Below, piece by piece: positions 34,970-41,928 of a stretch of 64,000 bases of DNA (within the stretch, counting starts at the first letter, position 1; the number at the start of each line of letters is the position of its first letter). The position numbers and the translations under genes are program-made. The stretch comes from Ornithinibacillus bavariensis. GTDB taxonomy: Bacteria; Bacillota; Bacilli; Bacillales; Amphibacillaceae. The stretch is from contig NZ_BORP01000004.1 in the NCBI RefSeq assembly GCF_018333235.1, forward strand, positions 1 through 64,000, written 5' to 3'. The notes beneath the pieces are model-generated. The model saw nothing but the letters and a program-made list of their open reading frames with translations, had not been told where the DNA came from and searched no databases.

Positions 34970-35740
34970 TTATTGATATCCCATTACTTTTCCGATTATA
35001 TTTTCCATCGGGATTGGACCATACTCCTTACTGTCTAATCCTCTCCACCAGAGATCACCACAGACAAAAATATGTCCTTTTGGAACTCTAATTGTTTCCA
35101 TATTGTATTCTTCTTCGTAATCATTGCTTCGAATATTATTCGTTCCGTTCCCGTAAAATGTATCTAGCTTCCTATTATTAATGTAAATTTGACCATTGAC
35201 TATTTTAATTTCTTCACCAGGAAGAGCTATGATTCTAGCAATTTTAGTATCGTTAATATCTTCACTATATACACCTTTTTCCTGCACATAATTAAAATAG
35301 GCTTCAGGCTCGTTATAGAATACAACATCGCCTCTTTGAATTTTTTCCACTTCATAATAACCTGGGTCAACTACAATATCTCGCGATAAATAATTGTAAG
35401 GATTATCTCCCCATTCCATATTATCACTACCATAGGTTATAACAAGCATACCATCTTCCATGTTCACTTTTTCTAGCTTTCTTTCCGTATAAGGATCTGT
35501 TATCGTGCTTTCTTGGGCTGTTCGAAAAATAGCTCCATTATTAATGGATATAGAGATAATCACGAAAAGAACGGCACTGATCATTAAGGCGATAGGAGGT
35601 TTTAGTAAATATTTATTAGTAGGGATCTTATTATCAATTGTTAACCGAATCTTACTTAATGTTCTCTCTTTATCTTCTAAGTTTCTAGCTACGGAACGAT
35701 TTAAATCAGAAAGAGTTTGGTCTAATTGTTCTTTATTCAT
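34970..35740 (-). CDS. Signal peptidase-fold membrane protein, catalytically dead; putative anti-sigma factor
   Basis: A 256-residue protein with a short N-terminal cytosolic segment (1-47), one transmembrane helix (about 48-67) and an extracellular S26 signal peptidase-like domain. Family boxes are visible: C as RGDVVFY (G137-D138), D as ARIIALPGE (about 168-176) and E as GDLWWRGLDSKEYG (228-241). The nucleophile serine of box B aligns with Y129 (no SMxPT), and the box D lysine aligns with A168. Both catalytic residues are therefore absent. Its ATG overlaps the sigma factor stop (TGATG). Topology and coupling fit an anti-sigma factor whose outer domain senses or binds a ligand; this is inference. 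Confidence 0.75.
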   Translation of the reverse strand: MNKEQLDQTLSDLNRSVARNLEDKERTLSKIRLTIDNKIPTNKYLLKPPIALMISAVLFVIISISINNGAIFRTAQESTITDPYTERKLEKVNMEDGMLVITYGSDNMEWGDNPYNYLSRDIVVDPGYYEVEKIQRGDVVFYNEPEAYFNYVQEKGVYSEDINDTKIARIIALPGEEIKIVNGQIYINNRKLDTFYGNGTNNIRSNDYEEEYNMETIRVPKGHIFVCGDLWWRGLDSKEYGPIPMENIIGKVMGYQ

Positions 35741-36243
35741 CACGCTTCCTCCCCATTATCAGGATAGTGTAATTCTTTTCTTAATTTCTCCATTGCTCGA
35801 TAAGTTGTTGATTTAACCTTACTCGAAGACCAACCCAATGCCTCAGCAGTTTCCTCAACGGAAAGCTCTTGTATCTTCCTTAAGATGATGACATTCCGAT
35901 AATTTAGTTTTAGATTATGAATCACTCTCATCACTTCTAAGGTGGATTCCTCTTGAATGATACGTTCCTCTACTTTCTCACTTGTTAAATCATGGAGATT
36001 ATTTTCAAATGGAATAAAACGGATCTTTTTTCTTCTCCTCAGAAAATCATTGGTTACATTTCTCGCTATGGATATAATCCATGTGTAGTAGCTGGACTCA
36101 CCACGATAATTCGGTAATGCCTTTTCCACGCGGACATAGGTATCATGTGTTAAATCTTCTGCAATCCCTTTGTTCCCCACCATGAAGTATATAAATTTAA
36201 AGACATGATCACTGTATTGATGATATAATTCCTCCCAATCCAT
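35740..36243 (-). CDS. ECF RNA polymerase sigma factor, SigX/SigW-like group
   Basis: A 167-residue extracytoplasmic function sigma factor. Region 2 (about 8-75) includes AEDLTHDTYVRV and the -10 recognition segment YYTWIISIARNVTNDFLRR. Region 4 (about 105-158) includes the helix-turn-helix LSVEETAEALGWSSSKVKST. No region 3 or C-terminal extension is present. GGGGG lies 6 bases before the ATG, and an ECF-type promoter is found 20-50 bases upstream, indicating autoregulation. It is translationally coupled to the signal peptidase-like gene. Targets outside the operon are unknown. Confidence 0.92.
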   Translation of the reverse strand: MDWEELYHQYSDHVFKFIYFMVGNKGIAEDLTHDTYVRVEKALPNYRGESSYYTWIISIARNVTNDFLRRRKKIRFIPFENNLHDLTSEKVEERIIQEESTLEVMRVIHNLKLNYRNVIILRKIQELSVEETAEALGWSSSKVKSTTYRAMEKLRKELHYPDNGEEA

Positions 36244-36265
36244 TACTGCACCCCCTATATATACA

Positions 36266-36291
36266 GTCGATTAAAAATGGGATTGGTTGCA
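36266..36291 (-). promoter_or_regulatory. ECF-type autoregulatory promoter of the sigma operon
   Basis: On the minus strand, TGCAAC (36291-36286) and CGAC (36269-36266) are separated by 16 bases, with a T-rich spacer end. This matches the AAC/CGnC pattern used by Bacillus ECF sigmas such as SigX and SigW. Transcription would start near 36258, leaving a leader of about 15 bases before the start codon. Confidence 0.65.
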
Positions 36292-36550
36292 CTTATTTGA
36301 AAATTCTACCCACTAATCATAGCGAAGCACGAATACCTCCTCTCCCATCAATTAAAAGAAAAAGCATATTCCGTTTAGAAATATGCTTGACACTTACTTT
36401 TAATCTTTTCTCAATTTCTGTCATTGTGAAGTTTATCTAGAGTTGAAATAGATAGACTCCCGAACTTTTGAATATCCTTTACACATTATTAAATCCATTA
36501 TAAGAACCACCCACCAAAACAATATGTCCTATTTCAAATAATTACCTATT
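36292..36550. other. Intergenic region between sigma operon and YoaP-type gene
   Basis: AT-rich, no gene or terminator of clear quality recognised. Both flanking genes are on the minus strand, so it lies between the 3' end of the YoaP-type gene and the sigma promoter. Confidence 0.4.
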
Positions 36551-37309
36551 TTAAACAAGCTCCTTTAATTTCTTATAAGCAGAATGTACGGTCAATCGAT
36601 GATATGAAATTAACTTTTCCTTATAAACCACTCCATAAATTCCATATGGAGTTGGTGAAATCCGAAGTAACTCTTCTCTATCCTGTATATCAATGATTGT
36701 CGCTTTTATCCCTACCTTATTTGCAGCGGACATCACATTATCTGTTGCCACGTCGACAAATGGGCATTGTGGTGTGCGAAGAATGGTTAAATCATTAAAA
36801 ATATGAAGGCGTTCCTCCCAATCATTTGGAAAATACGGATCTGACGCTTCTCCAAGCTTATAAACGAGCAATTCAAAACCATAGGGTGCACGAGCAATTT
36901 CCTTAAATTTGTTCTTAATAAAAATATCCTTACTCGGAGTCCATGATGTATCTGGATTTGTAATAACAATAACTCCTGCTTTATTTTGTTTCTTTGCATC
37001 TTGAATGCATTTCTTTATCAATTGAGAGGCATAACCTTTTCCTGTAATATTCACCCAAAGACAATGAATGACTAGATAATTCTCTCCATGAACAACCCTC
37101 GAAGAATTTTCAATAGGGGTATATTCAATGAACCCAGCAGGCTTATTATTCTCCATGACTTTTACATACTTTAACCCTTCTTGGAACTGATTTTTAAGCC
37201 ACTTGCTTTTATTCCTATAACCGTGTGAATTGGGCTTGCTGCGGAGACAATAGCATCCTTCACCTTCTAGATTTTCTTCTTTAAGTTCGACAAAGTTAAT
37301 CGATTCCAT
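36551..37309 (-). CDS. GNAT acetyltransferase with YoaP-like C-terminal domain
   Basis: A 252-residue two-domain protein. Residues 1-145 form a GNAT domain with acetyl-CoA loop GKGYASQLI and the strand LVIHCLWVN. The C-terminal part (about 150-252), containing RTPQCPFVDVATDNV, resembles the YoaP-like domain of B. subtilis YoaP, which has the same overall length. The function is unknown. The ATG at 37309 is preferred: the GTG four codons upstream touches the AAGAAGGG site. It starts 8 bases after the metallo-hydrolase stop and is the last gene of a four-gene cluster. Confidence 0.78.
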   Translation of the reverse strand: MESINFVELKEENLEGEGCYCLRSKPNSHGYRNKSKWLKNQFQEGLKYVKVMENNKPAGFIEYTPIENSSRVVHGENYLVIHCLWVNITGKGYASQLIKKCIQDAKKQNKAGVIVITNPDTSWTPSKDIFIKNKFKEIARAPYGFELLVYKLGEASDPYFPNDWEERLHIFNDLTILRTPQCPFVDVATDNVMSAANKVGIKATIIDIQDREELLRISPTPYGIYGVVYKEKLISYHRLTVHSAYKKLKELV

Positions 37310-37317
37310 TATGTATT

Positions 37318-38238
37318 TCACCCTTCTTTATTATTTTTATGTAGAATTTTTAGGTTTTGAAAATAGACCTCTGGTGAACTCCAATTGCTATATCTAGAAG
37401 GAAGCTCAATTTCTTCGATGCTATCATATTCTTTAATTACACTTTTCATTTCATTAAAATAGTTTATTAGTTTAGTAAGATCTTTTTTCCTTCCCACGGT
37501 ACCATGACCTGGAATCGCTACTTCAAAGTCCAGTTGTTCAATCTCTTTCAAAATACCAATCCATTGATTGACATTTGACTCCTCAAAAATAGTTGGATGA
37601 CAATTGACAAATAATAAATCCCCCATAAAAATAATCTTATCCTCTGGGATATAAAGAACAGAATCACAAATAGAATGTCCACCGCCTAAGGTAAAAAGTT
37701 TCGCACTACATGTAGAACCTGAAAAAAGTAGTTCTCTTTGAAAAGTCTGATTTGGTAAAACTAATTCCAGTGTTGGTAAAGACTGTTTTAACTCGATCAG
37801 GAAGCTTATCTGCTTCTGTATGTTGTCATCATGATTCTCTTTTAATGATTTTTCCAAGGATGTAATATAGTTTGATAAACCTTCTATATCCTCCTTCTGC
37901 TTTTTAATCCTTAAAGGATGATTCTCTTTCATTATCTGAAAAGTAGTTTCACTTGAAATGATATTACTGCCTTTAAACGTCTGGTTTCCTCGTATATGAT
38001 CCCCATGCCAATGGCTATTAACTACCAAAGTTACTGATTTCCCAGTAACTTTTTCTGTGGCATTTTTCAGATCTGCTGATGCCTGTTGCGTATTAAACGT
38101 ATCGAATACAATTACTTTGTCTCCTAAGTCTACAAAACCCGCATTTGCTACAGAACCGCTACCTTCTTTAGCAATTGCCGCATATACATTTTGAGTGATC
38201 TTTTCTAAAGTAAAATGTTTGTTGGAAATATACTCCAT
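37318..38238 (-). CDS. MBL-fold metallo-hydrolase (beta-lactamase superfamily)
   Basis: A 306-residue cytosolic metallo-hydrolase with zinc motif SHWHGDH (H76, H78, D80, H81). A third histidine is in GGGHSICDS, the bridging aspartate in FMGDLLFV and a terminal histidine in PGHGTVG. A long helical insertion (about 105-160) separates the two halves. No signal peptide is present, which argues against a secreted beta-lactamase; a lactonase, thioesterase or phosphodiesterase activity is as likely. It lies 40 bases downstream of the HAD gene and just upstream of the YoaP-type gene. Confidence 0.85.
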   Translation of the reverse strand: MEYISNKHFTLEKITQNVYAAIAKEGSGSVANAGFVDLGDKVIVFDTFNTQQASADLKNATEKVTGKSVTLVVNSHWHGDHIRGNQTFKGSNIISSETTFQIMKENHPLRIKKQKEDIEGLSNYITSLEKSLKENHDDNIQKQISFLIELKQSLPTLELVLPNQTFQRELLFSGSTCSAKLFTLGGGHSICDSVLYIPEDKIIFMGDLLFVNCHPTIFEESNVNQWIGILKEIEQLDFEVAIPGHGTVGRKKDLTKLINYFNEMKSVIKEYDSIEEIELPSRYSNWSSPEVYFQNLKILHKNNKEG

Positions 38239-38278
38239 GCTAATCTACAGGCTTCCCCCTTCTGTTATCATATTAGAC

Positions 38279-38842
38279 TTATCTCGCTATGATTTCGAAA
38301 AAGTCTGAATAATTTTCTAAATAATAGTCTGCTTTATCATATTTATTTCTAAATAAACAAGTGGCAATTTCTAGCTCCTTAGCTGGTAATATATCTATTT
38401 CCCTATCACCAATTACTAGATCAATACGATGTTTTCTATGTAAATAGTTATATGCTGCCGGATTTGGTTTTCGTGGGAATCCATCATAAATTGTGACCAA
38501 ATCGGTGAAATATTTCTCCCAATTATGATGCTGCAAAATGGCTAAAACACCGTCTCTATCCTTATGTGACATAATCACATTCTTATTTGCAAACTTAAGT
38601 ACCTCCTCGATTCCATCAAAAGGAATTATTTCATTAAGTGATAAATCCTTTTCAAGGTCATGCATGCCCAAAACTTGTTGTTTAGAAAGCTTATAATGGT
38701 TAATCGCATGGGAAAATGATACTTTTAAATGTTTAATTATTTCTATTTCATCTGTGTTGTCACCTAATACTTGAGAAAATATCGATGCATACATTGGATA
38801 TGTATCAAATAACGTTCCATCGAAATCCCATAGAATATTCAT
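38279..38842 (-). CDS. HAD-superfamily hydrolase, phosphoglycolate phosphatase-like
   Basis: A 187-residue HAD subfamily IA phosphatase. Motif I is WDFDGTLFD with the nucleophilic aspartate at residue 6. Motif II serine is in VIMSHKD, motif III lysine in RKPNPAAY and motif IV in VIGDREIDI. A small helical cap lies between motifs I and II. The ATG at 38842 is preferred because AAGGTGG lies about 9 bases upstream; an earlier in-frame start would overlap the previous gene's end. The phosphorylated substrate is unknown. Third from last in the four-gene cluster. Confidence 0.85.
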   Translation of the reverse strand: MNILWDFDGTLFDTYPMYASIFSQVLGDNTDEIEIIKHLKVSFSHAINHYKLSKQQVLGMHDLEKDLSLNEIIPFDGIEEVLKFANKNVIMSHKDRDGVLAILQHHNWEKYFTDLVTIYDGFPRKPNPAAYNYLHRKHRIDLVIGDREIDILPAKELEIATCLFRNKYDKADYYLENYSDFFEIIAR

Positions 38843-38880
38843 ACTATTTACCACCTTATTATGTAGTAAGTCTGCATAAC

Positions 38881-39372
38881 TCATAGCTCCTTTTGTAAAA
38901 TATACAGCTCACCCTTTGGTCCCATCTTTCTTACTCCCTTATCTATAAACCCGCTTCGTTTATAAACATGTTGGGCAATCGTATTTTGATGATTTACCGC
39001 TAAAATTATCTCCGTCTTTTTAGGAAAATGCTGTTTCACGAACGAACCCAATGCATGTAAAGACTGTTTTGCAATTCCTTTTCCCTGAAACCTCGAATTA
39101 ACAGAATAACTTCTTAATAAGATAGCATCTCGATTATCACTATAAGTCTGAACCCCTTCCCATCCATGGAGAACAAAAAAGCCCGCTGGCTCACCGTTAT
39201 ATAGAATGATAACGGGGTATTTTGAGTCATCCTCTTTACACGTTTCCAATACTTCTGATGGAACGGACGCATAACGGCTTTGCTCCTTTGTTAAATGATA
39301 GTCGCATAATCTTGACCTATATTTATCCGAGTAAAAATCTAAAGTTACAGAATCTGTGGTTTGGATAGACAT
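38881..39372 (-). CDS. GNAT family N-acetyltransferase
   Basis: A 163-residue GNAT protein. The coenzyme A loop reads RFQGKGIAKQSL and the C-terminal fold segment AQHVYKRSGFIDKGVR is typical. AGGAGGAA lies about 10 bases upstream of the ATG at 39372, which is preferred over an in-frame ATG nine codons earlier. It is the first gene of a cluster with HAD, MBL and YoaP-type genes, all on the minus strand with gaps of at most 40 bases. The cluster looks like a metabolite modification or detoxification operon (inference). Confidence 0.85.
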   Translation of the reverse strand: MSIQTTDSVTLDFYSDKYRSRLCDYHLTKEQSRYASVPSEVLETCKEDDSKYPVIILYNGEPAGFFVLHGWEGVQTYSDNRDAILLRSYSVNSRFQGKGIAKQSLHALGSFVKQHFPKKTEIILAVNHQNTIAQHVYKRSGFIDKGVRKMGPKGELYILQKEL

Positions 39373-39487
39373 GTTTCTATACTTCCTCCTGTTGGTCAAT
39401 TCTTCGTTAAATAAATTTTAACATAGAAAATTATCTAAAGTATCTGGTTAAAGCAGAATGAGGATTTATTTTTAATAGAAACAAAAA

Positions 39488-39524
39488 TGACTACCAATAA
39501 ATTTCAAATGGTAGCCATAATACT
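39488..39524 (-). terminator. Terminator after yqgO
   Basis: Stem GGCTACCA/TGGTAGTC (one G-U pair) with a loop of about 12 bases; on the minus strand it is followed by ATTTTTGTTT. It lies just beyond the yqgO stop. Confidence 0.75.
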
Positions 39525-39527
39525 TCT

Positions 39528-39725
39528 TTATGATTGTGTGGTCGTCTCTTCCTTAAACATACTTGGAAGAATATCTTTTCTAATCGATGGCATTCTCATG
39601 GTAAGACTAACTGCTATTCTTCGTAAAAAGCTAACTGCAAGCATCGCATTCATTAGCTTGTAACGCCATTTATAAATCATCGTGATAGTAGCTGCAATGG
39701 CAGTCAAAACGATAAACACTCGCAT
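39528..39725 (-). CDS. yqgO: Small membrane protein, probable YqgO
   Basis: A 65-residue protein with one or two hydrophobic stretches (about 2-17 and 24-45), starting MRVFIVLTAIAATITMIYKW. The position directly downstream of fthC and its size match B. subtilis yqgO; function unknown. AAGGAAGGG precedes the ATG. The name rests on synteny more than on sequence memory. Confidence 0.65.
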   Translation of the reverse strand: MRVFIVLTAIAATITMIYKWRYKLMNAMLAVSFLRRIAVSLTMRMPSIRKDILPSMFKEETTTQS

Positions 39726-39793
39726 CTAATAACATCCCTTCCTTGTGTGTAATCTGTTATTAGTCTTTTCATTCTAGATGAAAATATGCGAAG

Positions 39794-40354
39794 TCACTTT
39801 TTCAAAAAGCCCGATTCCGTTATTAGGTGCTGAACCGGAATATCGTGCTTTTCGATGGGTAATTCTTCTACAAGTTGCTGCTCACTGATTAATGAAACTG
39901 TATTTCCTTTATAGTTTGATAAAAATCGGTCATAATAGCCCCCACCAAACCCAATTCGATAACCATTTTGATTAAAAACAACTCCAGGGACAATAATAAG
40001 ATCAATCTGATTTTCATCTAATCTATTTTGTTCTTCTGGTTTTGGCTCTAACAGGTTGTAGTATACAGTCTCCAGTTCATTAAAGCTATGTAATCGGTAA
40101 AAAACAAGTTTTTTCTCATCTGGATAACATTTTGGTACAGCAATCGTTTTTCCTTGTTTCCAGCCTTCTTCAATAACCGGTCTCGTATCCCATTCAAATC
40201 CTCGTGATATCGTGATTCCAATCGTGCTTGCATTTTTCCAAATGGCAGATTGAAATAGATGTTCATATAGCTTCTGTTCTATTCTTTTTTTTTCGGTATC
40301 AGAAAGCTTTTGTAAAGTCCCAATAATCCCTTTACGAATAGCTTGTTTGGTCAC
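39794..40354 (-). CDS. fthC: 5-formyltetrahydrofolate cyclo-ligase
   Basis: Converts 5-formyltetrahydrofolate to 5,10-methenyltetrahydrofolate with ATP. The 186-residue protein has the family motifs PKCYPDEKKLVFYRL, an ELEPK-like LLEPKPEEQN segment, IIVPGVVFNQNGYRIGFGGGYYDRFL and the basic GGGYYDR loop. The GTG at 40354 is selected because AGGAGGA lies 6 bases before it. The frame extends 17 codons further upstream into the rpmG terminator. It follows rpmG on the same strand, as in B. subtilis, and supplies one-carbon units that also connect to the glycine cleavage system. Confidence 0.94.
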   Translation of the reverse strand: MTKQAIRKGIIGTLQKLSDTEKKRIEQKLYEHLFQSAIWKNASTIGITISRGFEWDTRPVIEEGWKQGKTIAVPKCYPDEKKLVFYRLHSFNELETVYYNLLEPKPEEQNRLDENQIDLIIVPGVVFNQNGYRIGFGGGYYDRFLSNYKGNTVSLISEQQLVEELPIEKHDIPVQHLITESGFLKK

Positions 40355-40387
40355 TGCTTGTCCTCCTAACACGCGGAAATGTAGAAA

Positions 40388-40426
40388 AAAGCTTGCTCTA
40401 TACAAAGTTCAAGAGCAAGCTTTTTA
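40388..40426 (-). terminator. rpmG terminator
   Basis: AAAGCTTGCTCT pairs with AGAGCAAGCTTT around a loop of about 13 bases. On the minus strand it is followed by TTTTTTC. It separates rpmG from fthC. Confidence 0.88.
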
Positions 40427-40440
40427 GTACAATACCATAA

Positions 40441-40590
40441 TTATTTTGTTTCACGGTGTAAAGTGTGTTTTTTAAGACGTGGACAATATTTCATAAGCTC
40501 AATACGCTCAGGATTTGTACGCTTATTTTTAGTCGTAATGTAGTTACGATCTCCTGTTTCAGTACAAGCTAAAGTGATGTTTACGCGCAT
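40441..40590 (-). CDS. rpmG: 50S ribosomal protein L33
   Basis: A 49-residue ribosomal protein read on the minus strand, starting [20 protein letters not shown] and ending HTLHRETK. Two cysteines (C9, C36) remain of the four used to bind zinc in C+ paralogs: the usual second cysteine of each pair is T or L. It is therefore a zinc-independent C- type, like B. subtilis RpmGA. GGAGGG lies 6 bases before the ATG. Position next to fthC supports the identity. Confidence 0.95.
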   Translation of the reverse strand: MRVNITLACTETGDRNYITTKNKRTNPERIELMKYCPRLKKHTLHRETK

Positions 40591-40805
40591 GTTTTTCCCT
40601 CCAAACTATCAAAACTTGCATTACTTGCATGTATTAGTTCATTTCAGACTAGTTAATGATAACAGAAAATAATGTTGGAATCAAGATGATTGTGTGAAAA
40701 ATAGGATGATATTTACTAAATAGCAGTAGCCAAAAATGCTTAAAAAAGGTGTATCATTAAAAATTCGGTTACCCTTACGTGTCAATCTTAATAAGTTCGA
40801 CCCAA

Positions 40806-41435
40806 TCACTCTTTTTCTAAATCTTCCCGTCCAAATGCTTTAGTCTTAATATTTTTCTTATCAAGAAATTCCTCGATTTTTTTCTGTTCTCTCCCATTCA
40901 CCACTTCCATTTTATTCATTATAGATCCTATATTAATTTTTGGAATTTCCCCTTTTGTTGCGCTATCTGTAACATCAGTGAGGATATCACCTAGCTCATA
41001 AAGAATATCATTGTAAGCTGTAATATAATTGCTAATTCTTTCAGATTCTTCTTTGTAATCATCAGGTAAAGTATTATTTATAATATAGTTAGCAAAGTTC
41101 TCATCATTTTCTATTGTAAGCTTAGTAATTTTGGCTAACTTCTCTAATTCATTTTTATTTAATTCCTTTCCTTCATATATAATCTCTTGAAATGGAATAC
41201 TAGCTTGATCTAATTCTTCATGGCTGTCAAGGTAGGTCTTAATGCTTAATCTAATTTCTTCTTCGTCAATAACACTATTTTGTTTTTCGGAGGTAAAAAT
41301 CCCACTCGGAACCTTTACGTCCTCCGTAGAGAGATTATTATTTTCTGCATCATCTGAATCATGAATATTTTCTTCATGAGAGCATGCGCTCAAAATAAAA
41401 ACTATCAAAAAGCTAATAAAAAGCCTTCTTATCAT
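40806..41435 (-). CDS. Putative lipoprotein, unknown function
   Basis: A 209-residue protein with a signal peptide ending in the lipobox LSAC (cysteine near residue 18), followed by an acidic, asparagine-rich linker. The mature part is mainly helical and charged, with no recognised domain. It is expected to be anchored to the outer face of the membrane. AAAGGGGAAG lies upstream of the ATG. Similar DUF-like lipoproteins are common in Bacillaceae, but no family name can be given. Confidence 0.7.
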   Translation of the reverse strand: MIRRLFISFLIVFILSACSHEENIHDSDDAENNNLSTEDVKVPSGIFTSEKQNSVIDEEEIRLSIKTYLDSHEELDQASIPFQEIIYEGKELNKNELEKLAKITKLTIENDENFANYIINNTLPDDYKEESERISNYITAYNDILYELGDILTDVTDSATKGEIPKINIGSIMNKMEVVNGREQKKIEEFLDKKNIKTKAFGREDLEKE

Positions 41436-41928
41436 AAATTCTTCCCCTTTGAAATTGATGTCTTCTATCTTATGTATTTTAGTAAGAATCTAATAAAATT
41501 TCATCCTGCTTAGTACCCTAGGGTTGCTAATAAGGTATCTAATAAGATTCCTCTCATAAATTCGAAAAATCCCCCTAATATAAAAAATGATTTATGCTTT
41601 TTCACTTGTTAAGACAATATCTGATTATAATATTTGAACGTACTGCTTTGCTAAATGTTCAAATAGGATGTTCAGATTTCCATTCAATGTTGTACCTAAA
41701 CCACTAACCACCCTTACCATTCAGTTGTGATTTTATAAATCTTGATAACTGAGGCAAATAAATTCTGATTTGCTTCATTATTTCCTTTGTTCTTGAGACA
41801 CATTTTTATCTATGTATTAAGAATAAAAATTCCCGACAAATACGGATAATAAAAGGATAGCATAAATGAAATTAGCTGTAATGCAATTTAATCATCTAAA
41901 GCTATAAAACAGGATTGTGAAGATAAGA
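41436..41928. other. Intergenic region without recognised gene
   Basis: About 490 bases, AT-rich. No open frame with a ribosome binding site or terminator of good quality was seen. It lies after the broken permease gene and before the lipoprotein gene start, both on the minus strand. Confidence 0.45.

Noticed and set aside
37318-38238. Secreted metallo-beta-lactamase resistance gene
   Set aside because: No signal peptide is present and the fold is shared by many housekeeping hydrolases; only the superfamily can be claimed.
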